NCBI GenBank assembly: GCA_029624815.1
Contig: JARSSH010000021.1
Coordinates: 62,001 to 126,000 of the forward strand
Source: Candidatus Competibacter sp.
Lineage (GTDB): Bacteria; Pseudomonadota; Gammaproteobacteria; Competibacterales; Competibacteraceae
Direction: 5' to 3'
Length of the DNA: 64,000 nt
The position numbers and the translations under genes are program-made. Of this stretch, positions 53,231 through 61,563 are shown one piece after another. Position 1 is the stretch's first letter. Each line of letters starts with the position of its first letter. The notes below the pieces were generated by a model that was not told the DNA's origin, made no database searches, and saw nothing but the letters and a program-made list of their open reading frames with translations.

Positions 53231-55315
53231 ATGCGCGTGCTCGCGTTGTTTCCGCTTGTTATCCTGGCCGGTGTGGCCGGTGTGGCCGGGGCCGCGCCCG
53301 AGTCCGGCTTTCAGAAATGGCGGGATAACAAGGGGGTCTGGCATTTTGGCGACTCCCGCCCCACGGCGCCCGACGCCGCCACCAACAGCGCCGCCGACGC
53401 CTATCGGCGTGGCGATTACAACACCGCCTTTCAGGAGTACATGGTCTGGGCCAAACAGGGCGATCCCAAGGCGCAGACCATGATCGGTTTGATGTATCTG
53501 CGCGGCGAAGGCACAACGCAGAGCCAGCGTAGCGCCCTCGAATGGTTGCGCAAAGCCGCCCTGCAAGGCAACGACGAAGCGCAGTTCCAGTTGTCGATGC
53601 TGTATGTCGCCAATCCCGATCTGGCTCCCAGCGAGCGGGAAGCATTGCTGTGGCTGAGCCGGTCGGCGGTGCACGGCAACGCCGACGCGCAATACGCCCT
53701 GGCCGGCCGCTACGCCGCCGGTCAGGGCGTGAACCGGGATGACCGGGAGGCGGCCAACTGGCACCAGCAAGCGGCCCGGCAGGGCCACCCCGACGCCCTG
53801 TTCGAACTGGGCAATGCCTACGCCAGCGGCCGCGGGGTATCGCGCAACGACAAGGAAGCGGTGCACTGGTACCGGCAAGCCGCCGAGAAGGGGCATTCAG
53901 AAGCTCAATTTGCTTTGGGAGCCATGTACGCCAACGGCCGCGGCGTGGTCGGCAGTGACCAGGATGCCGTCCTTTGGTATCGCAAGGCGGCCGAACAGGG
54001 CCATGCCGAGGCCCAATACAATCTGGCCGTGCGCTATTTGAGCGGCCGAGGTGCGCCGCCCTCCGCGGCGAATGCATTCAACTGGTTCCGCAAGGCGGCC
54101 GAGCAGGGCTTGGGACTGGCGCAACTGGAACTGGGGCGGATGTACGCCGACAGTCAGGGGACGTCCCGCAACGATGCCGAAGCGGTGAAGTGGTACCGGC
54201 TGGCCGCCGATCAGAACCTGCCGCTGGCGCAGTATTACCTGGGGTGGATGTACGCCGCGGGTCGCGGACTGCCGCGCGACGAGCGCGAGGCGCTGCTCTG
54301 GTTCCGTCGTGCCGCCGACCAGAACCTGCCGCTGGCGCAACTGGAATTGGCCGACAATTATCTGAGTGGCCGTGGGTTGGTGCTGGATGAAGCCAAGGGT
54401 GTGCAGTTGCTGGAACAAGCCGCCAAGGGCGGCAACCCTGAAGCCCAGATGCGGTTGGCCGGGCGCTATCTCGACGGTCGCGGTGTGCGGCGCGACGAGC
54501 GGCTCGGCATGGATTGGCTGCGCCAAGCGGCCGATCAGGGGCATACCGAAGCCCAGCGGCGGCTGGGACGGATCTATGCCGAGGGTGGAGTGGTCGAACG
54601 CAACGAAACGCAGGCGGTGGCCTGGTATCGCAAGGCGGCCGAGCAGGGCGATGCCGCCAGCCAAGCCCGGCTAGCCGAAATGTACGCCCGCGGTGTCGGC
54701 GTATCGCAGGATGATCGGCAGGCGCTGCAATGGTTTCGCAGGGCAGCCGAGCAGGGCGATGCCGCGGCGAGGTTCAACCTCGGGGTGCTGTACGCCACAG
54801 GCCAGGGAACCCCACGCGACGAAGCGCAAGCCGCGGGCTGGTACCGCAAGGCGGCCGAGCAGGGCCTTGCGGTAGCGGAGCTGAATCTGGGCTTGCTGTA
54901 TGCGGGCGGCCGGGGGGCGCCCCGCGACGAGGCGCAAGCCGTGACCTGGTATCGCAGGGCCGCGACGCAGGAACTACCCCTTGCGCAATTGCTGCTTGGT
55001 CTGGCCTACGCGACCGGGCGTGGGGTGCCCCGCGACGACTCGCAGGCATTTGGCTGGTTTGAGCAGGCCGCCAATCATGGGTTGCCACTGGCCCAGTACG
55101 GACTGGGAATGATGTACAACGATGGCCGGGGGACCGAACGGGATGAGGTCAAGGCCTATATGTGGCTGGATCTGGCGGTTTCCGCCGGTTATGTGAGTGC
55201 GGCCCGACCGTTGGATTCCATTGCTCGCCAATTGAACGAAAGGGATCTGGCGCGCGCCAGGCGGATGGCTAGCGACTGGCGGCAGGCCAACGCCCCTATT
55301 TCGCGACGACACTGA
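53231..55315 (+). CDS. Secreted Sel1-repeat protein
   Basis: The 694-aa protein has a signal peptide (about 1-21), a DUF4124-like stretch (FQKWRDNKGVWHFGDSRP, residues 27-44) and then about 17 Sel1 repeats of 36 residues up to the C-terminus. The repeats have the usual A-Q-L-L-M-Y-x-x-G-x-G-V pattern with AVxWYRKAAEQG. Sel1 arrays are protein-binding scaffolds. An AGGAGG site precedes ATG 53231. It diverges from the ter operon; whether the two work together is not shown by sequence. Confidence 0.9.
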   Translation: MRVLALFPLVILAGVAGVAGAAPESGFQKWRDNKGVWHFGDSRPTAPDAATNSAADAYRRGDYNTAFQEYMVWAKQGDPKAQTMIGLMYLRGEGTTQSQRSALEWLRKAALQGNDEAQFQLSMLYVANPDLAPSEREALLWLSRSAVHGNADAQYALAGRYAAGQGVNRDDREAANWHQQAARQGHPDALFELGNAYASGRGVSRNDKEAVHWYRQAAEKGHSEAQFALGAMYANGRGVVGSDQDAVLWYRKAAEQGHAEAQYNLAVRYLSGRGAPPSAANAFNWFRKAAEQGLGLAQLELGRMYADSQGTSRNDAEAVKWYRLAADQNLPLAQYYLGWMYAAGRGLPRDEREALLWFRRAADQNLPLAQLELADNYLSGRGLVLDEAKGVQLLEQAAKGGNPEAQMRLAGRYLDGRGVRRDERLGMDWLRQAADQGHTEAQRRLGRIYAEGGVVERNETQAVAWYRKAAEQGDAASQARLAEMYARGVGVSQDDRQALQWFRRAAEQGDAAARFNLGVLYATGQGTPRDEAQAAGWYRKAAEQGLAVAELNLGLLYAGGRGAPRDEAQAVTWYRRAATQELPLAQLLLGLAYATGRGVPRDDSQAFGWFEQAANHGLPLAQYGLGMMYNDGRGTERDEVKAYMWLDLAVSAGYVSAARPLDSIARQLNERDLARARRMASDWRQANAPISRRH

Positions 55316-55339
55316 GCGTTTTCCGTCTGGAAAAGAGGC

Positions 55340-55744
55340 TCAATGGCTTTTGCGATTGGGATCGAGCATATGCTGCCCCAGATCCCTGACGAAATTTTCC
55401 AGTCGCGACGATTCGGCATGTAGGTGTTCGTTCATATGACGCAGGGCGGTCGCCAGCCGGTAGGTGCGGGACAGCAGTTGTTCCAGGTTGTTGGACTGCC
55501 ACAGTTTGTCCGGGTTGACTTCAGGGCCGCCCTCGCCGAGCATCACCGCGCACCATTCGGGAATGCGGTACATCAGCATCGATTCCCGGTCGTTGGCCAG
55601 ACAGAGAGTGACGCCGACATTGTGCTTGCGCAGTACCGCCAGGACTTCGTCGAGGCAGCGCTGCATTTCCTCGCTGGGCCGCTCATTGCTATGCAGAACT
55701 TCGCCCTCGCTCAAGACATCCCGTTTTTCGTCTACCCTGCTCAT
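55340..55744 (-). CDS. Hypothetical 134-aa protein
   Basis: I do not recognise this soluble protein. It begins with a charged stretch (SRVDEKRDVLSEGEVLHSNERPS as two segments), followed by a helical middle (EVLAVLRKHNVGVTLCLAND) and a late helix (LEQLLSRTYRLATALRHMNEHL). There is no signal peptide or membrane segment. Codon use resembles its neighbours. It converges with the Sel1 gene, 24 bases apart, and has a GGAGG-like site before ATG 55744. Confidence 0.7.
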   Translation of the reverse strand: MSRVDEKRDVLSEGEVLHSNERPSEEMQRCLDEVLAVLRKHNVGVTLCLANDRESMLMYRIPEWCAVMLGEGGPEVNPDKLWQSNNLEQLLSRTYRLATALRHMNEHLHAESSRLENFVRDLGQHMLDPNRKSH

Positions 55745-56177
55745 TTGGATCGCCTCCTGTCGTTGGGGCCACGCATGGATTCAAAGCGATGATCGGCTCT
55801 CCATGAAGTTCGGAATCATACGGTAATTCACCACGGGCTGCCAGCGCGGACCAAGCCGGCGAGGTCGTGCCGGAGCACGCGCTGGAGGGAGATGCGGCCA
55901 GTCTGTCGGAGTATGAGGATGGCGCGGATACGGACTGAGCTTGTCCTGATTCGAGTGTCCGGAAAATTGGATTCGGCATGCTTTTCCTCGTTGGCCGACA
56001 GCGCAAAAGCCTTATCATGATGCCCCGCAACGGCAGGGATGCCGCCAGATGCCGAATTGTTTTTCAATGACCGTTCGGTGGGGCGATCGATCTGATCGAC
56101 GGGATAAGGCCACCCACCGGGCACGCGGATGAGCATTTGGCGAATCCGCCCTAAGATATTTCGATTAAAAGGTTATT
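55745..56177. other. Intergenic region upstream of ychF, no gene seen
   Basis: These 433 bases separate the hypothetical gene from ychF. Short frames on the minus strand (to about 56136) show no known motif, and their bounds do not fit a ribosome site. The promoter of ychF is probably in the AT-rich stretch just before 56178 (about 56150-56172). peptidyl-tRNA hydrolase, the common upstream neighbour of ychF, is absent. Confidence 0.5.
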
Positions 56178-57269
56178 ATGTCTCTTAAATGCGGTATTGT
56201 CGGTTTGCCGAACGTCGGCAAATCCACGCTGTTCAACGCGCTCACCAAAGCCGGTATTCAGGCCGAGAACTACCCGTTCTGCACCATCGACCCCAACGTC
56301 GGAGTGGTGCCGGTACCCGATCCGCGGCTGGCCGCCCTGGCCGCCATCGCCAAATCGCAGAAGATCCTGCCGGCCACGGTCGAGTTCGTCGATATCGCCG
56401 GACTGGTGGCCGGCGCATCCAAGGGCGAAGGGTTGGGCAACCAGTTTCTGGCCCACATCCGCGAGACCGACGCGATCGCCCAAGTGGTGCGCTGCTTCGC
56501 GAACGACGACGTGATTCATGTGTCCGGGCGGGTCGACCCGCGCGAGGATATCGAGACCATCAATACCGAGCTGGCGCTGGCCGATTTGGCGGTGGTCGAA
56601 AAAGCGCTGTTGCGCGCCGAGAAAATGGCCAAGACCGGCAACCGGGAGGCGCTGGAACGCAAGCTGCTGCTGGAACGGGTGCAGGCCCACCTGGATACGG
56701 GTGCGCCGCTGCGGACTCTGGCGCTGGCCGCAACGGAACACGAGCAACTACGGGAATTGTTTCTACTGACCGTCAAGCCGGTGCTGTACATCGCCAACAT
56801 CGCCGAAGACGGTTTTGCCAACAACCCCCTGCTGGACCAGGTGAGGGACATTGCGGAGCGGGAAGGGGCCGAGGTGGCGCCGGTATGCGCGGCGATCGAG
56901 GCGGAACTGGCCGAGTTGGACGATGCCGACAAGGCCGAATTTCTGGCTGACTACGGACTGTCCGAGCCGGGCCTGGATCGGGTGATCCACGCCGCCTATA
57001 AGCTGCTGGGGCTGGAAACCTATTTTACCGCTGGCCCCAAGGAAGTGCGGGCCTGGACGATTCGAGCCGGCGCCACCGCGCCGCGGGCGGCCGGCGCGAT
57101 TCACAGCGACTTCGAGCACGGTTTCATCCGCGCCGAGGTGATCGCCTATGCCGACTATGTCGCCTGCAGGGGCGAATCCGGCGCGCGGGAGGCGGGCAAG
57201 TGGCGATTGGAGGGCAAGGACTACATTGTCCAGGAAGGCGATGTCATGCACTTCCGCTTCAACGTGTAG
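56178..57269 (+). CDS. ychF: Redox-regulated P-loop NTPase YchF/OLA1
   Basis: The 363-aa protein has the G1 motif GLPNVGKST (residues 8-16), a G3 motif in DIAGLV, and NIAE in place of the GTPase NKxD motif, which is why YchF prefers ATP. A coiled-coil insert and the C-terminal TGS domain ([19 protein letters not shown], then [15 protein letters not shown]) complete it. It binds ribosomes and is linked to oxidative stress. Full length. Confidence 0.97.
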   Translation: MSLKCGIVGLPNVGKSTLFNALTKAGIQAENYPFCTIDPNVGVVPVPDPRLAALAAIAKSQKILPATVEFVDIAGLVAGASKGEGLGNQFLAHIRETDAIAQVVRCFANDDVIHVSGRVDPREDIETINTELALADLAVVEKALLRAEKMAKTGNREALERKLLLERVQAHLDTGAPLRTLALAATEHEQLRELFLLTVKPVLYIANIAEDGFANNPLLDQVRDIAEREGAEVAPVCAAIEAELAELDDADKAEFLADYGLSEPGLDRVIHAAYKLLGLETYFTAGPKEVRAWTIRAGATAPRAAGAIHSDFEHGFIRAEVIAYADYVACRGESGAREAGKWRLEGKDYIVQEGDVMHFRFNV

Positions 57270-57625
57270 GGGGAGGGCGCGGGGTTCGCCCGCCCAAGCG
57301 CCTCTGTATCCGTTGGAAAATATCGTCAAGACCGCCGACGATACTCCGCTTGCGCGGCGCCAAGGTTCGTATAGCCGCCGTGTGCTCGCCACTGGATCAG
57401 TTTTGAAAATGGCCGGGATCACTCGCCTGAAGGCGATTTTAACCGTTTGGACGCTGGGGCAGGCTGTCCGCCTGCCGCCTCGACCATCGTCGGGGTGCAG
57501 GGCGCGACAGCGGCGATTCCAAGCCCATCCCAGCCACGACAGTTCCACGGCATCACCGGCCCCTGAAAAAACGGAGGGGAGAACCAACCGATCCTCCCCT
57601 CCACCATTCTCAAGCCAGGGAAATT
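57270..57625. other. Intergenic region between ychF and rraA, no gene seen
   Basis: These 356 bases lie between two converging genes. Apart from the rraA terminator at 57564-57602, no feature or convincing open frame is present. The long antisense frames here have no family motif. Confidence 0.5.
57564..57602 (-). terminator. Rho-independent terminator of rraA
   Basis: On the minus strand, 23 bases after the rraA stop, GGAGGGGA pairs with TCCCCTCC across a 14-base loop and is followed by GTTTTTTC. Confidence 0.8.
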
Positions 57626-58105
57626 TCAGAGCAACGGTTCTTCCGACACCAGCAAACCATCTTCGTCGGCGTAGACATAATGACCCGGCAGGAAAGTCAC
57701 GCCGGCAAAGCGCACCGGAATATCCCGCTCGCCGATGCCGCGCTTGACGCTCTTGAGCGGATGCACGCCCAGCGCCTTGACGCCGATGCCGATTTCGGCG
57801 ATGGCGGCGGAATCGCGGATGCCGCCGTTCACCACCACGCCGGCCCAGTCGTTGTCCTCGGCCAGTTCGGCGAGCTGGTCGCCCAACAGCGCGCAACGCA
57901 TCGAGCCGCCGCCATCCACCACCAGCACCCGGCCTTCGCCCGGCTCTTCCAGCGCGGCGCGAACCAGGGAATTATCCTCGAACACCTTCAGGGTCACGAT
58001 GGGACCGCAGAACATCACCTCGCCGCCGTAATCGCCGAAGATCGGTTCGGCGATTTGCAGGCGATCGGAAAATTCATCGCACAGGTCGGTCGTCTTGAAG
58101 TCCAT
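57626..58105 (-). CDS. rraA: Ribonuclease E activity regulator RraA
   Basis: The 159-aa protein has the RraA marks [37 protein letters not shown], and [16 protein letters not shown]. RraA trimers bind RNase E and slow mRNA decay; close relatives also act as hydroxy-methylglutarate aldolases. It lies downstream of the MotB-like gene on the same strand. Confidence 0.95.
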   Translation of the reverse strand: MDFKTTDLCDEFSDRLQIAEPIFGDYGGEVMFCGPIVTLKVFEDNSLVRAALEEPGEGRVLVVDGGGSMRCALLGDQLAELAEDNDWAGVVVNGGIRDSAAIAEIGIGVKALGVHPLKSVKRGIGERDIPVRFAGVTFLPGHYVYADEDGLLVSEEPLL

Positions 58106-58166
58106 GGGGGCTACTCTCGCGGATTGGGGACAGGAATTTTGAAGTTTACCCTACTTATTTTACGCC

Positions 58167-59186
58167 TTAACGGCTGGTGATCTTCAACTCGATGCGGCGG
58201 TTGCGGCGGTACGCCTCCGGGTTGTCCGCCGGATCGATCGGGTGATATTCCGCCATGCCGACCGCCGCCAGCCGCTGCGGCGGAATGCCCTGCTGGATCA
58301 GATAGTTCACCACTTCCTGCGCCCGCGCGGTGGACAGTTCCCAGTTGGAGGGAAAACGACCGCGAATCGGCACCCGGTCGGTGTGACCCTGCACTTCGAT
58401 GATCACCGGCAAATCCGGCGGCAGGCGGGCGGCCAATTGCTGGTAGACCATGGCGAATTTGTCCAGGTCGCCGCGCCCTCCCGGCGACAGCGCGGCCTCG
58501 CCGGAGGGAAACAGCACCTCGGACTGGAACACGAAGCGATCGCCCACCACCTTGATGTCGGGGTTGCCGGCGAAGACCTCGCGCAACCGGCCGAAGAAGT
58601 CGCTGGCGTACTTCTCCAGTTCCTCGACCCGCTCCAGCAAGCGCTTCTTGAGCGCGCTGTCCAGCGCCTCGATCCGATCCTTCTGCTGGACGATGACGGC
58701 GTCGCGTTGCGCCAGCTCGTCCTGGTTGGCCGCCAGGGCTTGATTGAGCCGTTCCAGTTCGTTGGCCAGGCGTTCGGCCCGGGCGCTGAGCAGCGCCGCC
58801 AGTTCCTGAGCGCCGCTGGCCGCCTGTTCCGCCTTGCTTTTATCGACGCTCAGCGCCGACTGCGCCATGCGCAACGCCGCCAGTTCGTTGCGCAGTTGCG
58901 CCAGCAGCGTGTCCCGCGCGCCGACCGTGCTTTCCAAACCCTGGACCCGGCCGCGCAGCCGCTCCGCCTCCTTTTCGGCGTCGCCGGCCAAACCTTCCAA
59001 GTGCTCGACAATCCGCTGCAACTGGCCGATGGCGGTGTCCTTGCCCATCATCTCGCGACCGATCAGCACCTCGCTGACCACGAATACGGTGATCAGGAAG
59101 ATCAGCACCATCACCAGTCCGCCCAAGGCGTCGGTAAAGGCGGGCCAAATGTTGATGTCGCCGAGCGCGTCACGCCTGCGAGGCAT
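58167..59186 (-). CDS. MotB-like protein with long coiled coil and OmpA domain
   Basis: The 339-aa protein has one N-terminal membrane helix (about 21-42) with an Asp just at its start (AFTDALGGLVMVLIF), the place of the proton-binding Asp in MotB. A coiled coil (about 55-200) and a C-terminal OmpA/MotB peptidoglycan-binding domain follow (about 215-335; GHTDRVPIRG, NWELSTARAQEVVNYL). The coiled coil is longer than in flagellar MotB. It overlaps the MotA-like gene by 17 bases. It is not flagellar, as no motility gene is near. Confidence 0.88.
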   Translation of the reverse strand: MPRRRDALGDINIWPAFTDALGGLVMVLIFLITVFVVSEVLIGREMMGKDTAIGQLQRIVEHLEGLAGDAEKEAERLRGRVQGLESTVGARDTLLAQLRNELAALRMAQSALSVDKSKAEQAASGAQELAALLSARAERLANELERLNQALAANQDELAQRDAVIVQQKDRIEALDSALKKRLLERVEELEKYASDFFGRLREVFAGNPDIKVVGDRFVFQSEVLFPSGEAALSPGGRGDLDKFAMVYQQLAARLPPDLPVIIEVQGHTDRVPIRGRFPSNWELSTARAQEVVNYLIQQGIPPQRLAAVGMAEYHPIDPADNPEAYRRNRRIELKITSR

Positions 59187-60258
59187 GAGCGCTCCCGTCC
59201 CGCTGAACGGTCGTCTCCGACTGCTGCGCCAGCAGGCGGGCGATGGTGCGCAATTCGTGCCGCAGGTCGGCGGTGCGGTCGTTTTCGATATCCCGCAAGG
59301 TCGCCTGCAAGGACTCGATCCGTTCGCCCAGGCTGGCGATCTGCTCCGCGACCCGGGTGATGCCTTCGCCGCGGTTGGCCAGATATTCGGTGGTCGCCGC
59401 CACTCGCTCCAGCCGGTCGGTGGTGGCTTGCAGCAGGGCCGCCAAATGGCGCGGGGAAATGGTTTCGGTGCTGGCGGTGACCGTGACCACCGGCTGCCAC
59501 AGCGGCACCAGATCGCTGACCACCAGCGCCTCCATCTGGGCGTGGTGGTGGTTCTGGGCATGGAGCAGTTGCAATTCCAGAAAGCTCAGCGCCAGCGCCG
59601 CCAGCAGGCCGAACATCGAGGACGAGAACGAGGTGCCCATGCCACCCAGCGGCGCGGCCAGTCGGTCCTTGAAGCTGGCGATCAAGGTCATGGTATCGGC
59701 CGCCTTCTCGGTGGAGAGTCCGCCGATCACGTCGCGCACTCCGGCGATGGTCAGCAGCAGGCCGTAGAAGGTGCCGATCAGGCCGAGCAGCACCAGCGCC
59801 CCGACCAGGTAACGGACCAGCGCCCGCTGATCGTCGCCGCGGGTGGCCAGCGAGTCCAGCAGATACGGCAAGGTCGCGGCGGCGTCGCCGTGGCTGACGA
59901 CCCGGTGAATCTTGCGCAGAAAATCGCCCACCCCGCGCCCGATGTTCTCCAACAGGGCTTCATTGGCCTCGGTGTGGGACCATTCCCGGCGGCGGGCCTT
60001 CAAGGCCATCGCGGCGGCCCGTTCGGCGGCGCGGACTTCCCACAGCGTGTCCGTCAGCGCCTTGAAGGTGTAGGACACCCCGAACAGAAAGACGGCCGCG
60101 ACGGTGCCGTTCAAATAAGGATTGGTCATGAAGGCGGCGGCCAGCGGGCGCTGGAAAAATGTTCCCAGCGTCGCCAGCGCGATCAGAAACAGCACGGAAC
60201 GAAACAGATATCGGCTGGCGCCCCGGGCGGAGCGCCGATCGGACAGGGTCATGGGCAT
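59170..60258 (-). CDS. MotA/TolQ/ExbB-type proton channel protein
   Basis: The 362-aa protein has membrane segments at about 18-36, 50-68, 150-172 and 205-228. The MotA/TolQ signature is in GLIGTFYGLLLTIAGV and in the APLGGMGTSFSSSMFGLLAAL helix. A C-terminal helical tail (about 250-355) lies in the cytoplasm. With the downstream OmpA protein it should form a peptidoglycan-anchored proton-driven stator, resembling ZorAB of the Zorya defence system in outline. No ZorC, ZorD or ZorE relative is present in the window. Confidence 0.88.
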   Translation of the reverse strand: MPMTLSDRRSARGASRYLFRSVLFLIALATLGTFFQRPLAAAFMTNPYLNGTVAAVFLFGVSYTFKALTDTLWEVRAAERAAAMALKARRREWSHTEANEALLENIGRGVGDFLRKIHRVVSHGDAAATLPYLLDSLATRGDDQRALVRYLVGALVLLGLIGTFYGLLLTIAGVRDVIGGLSTEKAADTMTLIASFKDRLAAPLGGMGTSFSSSMFGLLAALALSFLELQLLHAQNHHHAQMEALVVSDLVPLWQPVVTVTASTETISPRHLAALLQATTDRLERVAATTEYLANRGEGITRVAEQIASLGERIESLQATLRDIENDRTADLRHELRTIARLLAQQSETTVQRDGSAHASQA

Positions 60259-60346
60259 CGGCTATCCATCGTCTCCCGAACACGGGAGCGCACTCTACAC
60301 GAATCGGATCAACGAGGGTACGACCGCCGGATGTGGCAACGACCGC

Positions 60347-60952
60347 CTAAGCCTGGAAGCCATGGTCCCAACGGCCGGCGAAGGCGATCCGGTCGAGCGG
60401 CTTGCGCGTTCTGGGTGCCAGTTCCCGCTCGCGCAACGCGTCCGGCAAGCTGTCGGCCGGCGCCGGATGGCCAATCGCGATCATCGCCATGCAGGTGTGA
60501 TCGGCGGGGATGGCGAACGCTACCTTGGCCTTATCGGCGTCGAATCCACCCATCTGGTGCGCCACCAAACCCAGCGCCGTGGCTTGCAGGCAAAGGTTTT
60601 CGCTGGCGGCGCCGGTATCGTGCTGCGCCCAGCGGTTCGGCTTGTCGTTGTGGCCGAAGTTCGGCGCCGCCACCGATAGCAGCAGCACTGGCGCGTTCTT
60701 GACCCAGCTCTGGTTGCCCTCGGCCAGGCATTCGAACGCGCTTTGCCAGCCGGCGGAATCGAGAAAGCGATCCCAGACCAGATAACGCCACGGTTCGTCG
60801 CCGAAGCACGACGGCGCCCAGCGGGCCGCTTCCAGCAACGCCAGCAGATGTTCGCGGCTGACCGGCCGATCGGCGGCGATGGCGCGTGGGCTCCAACGGT
60901 GGGCGATGAGATCGGCAATGGGGTGCTGGGTGATGGCGGGTTTGTCGAGCAT
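60347..60952 (-). CDS. Nitroreductase family protein
   Basis: The 201-aa FMN-dependent oxidoreductase has the family start HRWSPRAIAADRPVSREHLLALLEAARWAPSCF (FMN-binding Arg/Ser), the GAASENLCLQATALGLVAHQMGGF helix and a C-terminal IAIGHPA. Such enzymes reduce nitroaromatics, quinones or related electrophiles using NAD(P)H. The physiological substrate is unknown. It is divergent from the hotdog gene. Confidence 0.93.
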   Translation of the reverse strand: MLDKPAITQHPIADLIAHRWSPRAIAADRPVSREHLLALLEAARWAPSCFGDEPWRYLVWDRFLDSAGWQSAFECLAEGNQSWVKNAPVLLLSVAAPNFGHNDKPNRWAQHDTGAASENLCLQATALGLVAHQMGGFDADKAKVAFAIPADHTCMAMIAIGHPAPADSLPDALRERELAPRTRKPLDRIAFAGRWDHGFQA

Positions 60953-61079
60953 GATGGAGAATCTCCCGGTTGTTGGTTTTGCAAGGCTCTATAAAGGACC
61001 ACGCCGAGCCGGAAAAAAGCGAAAATAGCCGTGCTTTTTCTCGCGAACCCTTCATTCCATCCGCACACGGGGATCGGCC

Positions 61080-61538
61080 ATGTCTTACCTGCAGGAAATC
61101 GACGACTATCTCAACCGTTACGTCCCGTTGTTTCAGGCCATGCAGGCGCGGTTGGAACGCTGTGACGAAACCGGGTTGGCGATCGCCGCGCCGCTGGCGC
61201 CGAACATCAACGACAAAGGGATTGCCTTTGGCGGTTCGATGGCGGCGCTTGCCGCGCTCACCGGCTGGGCGCTGACCCGTTCCACCCTGGACCGGCACGG
61301 CGAGAAGGCCGAGATCGTGATTACCGACGGCACTTTGAAGTTCCTGAAGCCGCTGCGGGAAGATATCGTGACGGAATGCGCTTGGCCGGACCCGGCCGCC
61401 ACCGAAAAATTCCTGCACAGCCTCCGTCAGCGCGGCAAGGCCCGCTGGGCGGTCGAAGTGATCATCCGTTCCGGTGGTGAAACGGCGATGACCTTCAGCG
61501 GCCAATACGGCGTCTACCGGCCCGAAAAAGCCGCTTGA
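61080..61538 (+). CDS. YiiD C-terminal-type hotdog thioesterase
   Basis: The 152-aa protein has a hotdog fold with the YiiD_C segment APLAPNINDKGIAFGGSMAALAALTGWALT and central VITDGTLKFLKPLRED. In E. coli this domain is fused to a GNAT; here it stands alone. Substrate unknown, probably an acyl-CoA or acyl-ACP. It precedes pabBC by 25 bases and is likely cotranscribed. Confidence 0.88.
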   Translation: MSYLQEIDDYLNRYVPLFQAMQARLERCDETGLAIAAPLAPNINDKGIAFGGSMAALAALTGWALTRSTLDRHGEKAEIVITDGTLKFLKPLREDIVTECAWPDPAATEKFLHSLRQRGKARWAVEVIIRSGGETAMTFSGQYGVYRPEKAA

Positions 61539-61563
61539 ATCGTTTCTGGCGGCAGACAACGAC

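Noticed and set aside
55828-56136. Possible transposase or regulator remnant upstream of ychF (minus strand)
   Set aside because: The frame ends in a segment that looks vaguely protein-like (RQTGRISLQRVLRHDLAGL), but no known family could be named and no repeat flanks it.
58167-60258. Zorya defence system
   Set aside because: Only ZorA/ZorB-like architecture is present. No ZorC, ZorD or ZorE helicase or nuclease gene is adjacent; the neighbours are rraA and a nitroreductase.
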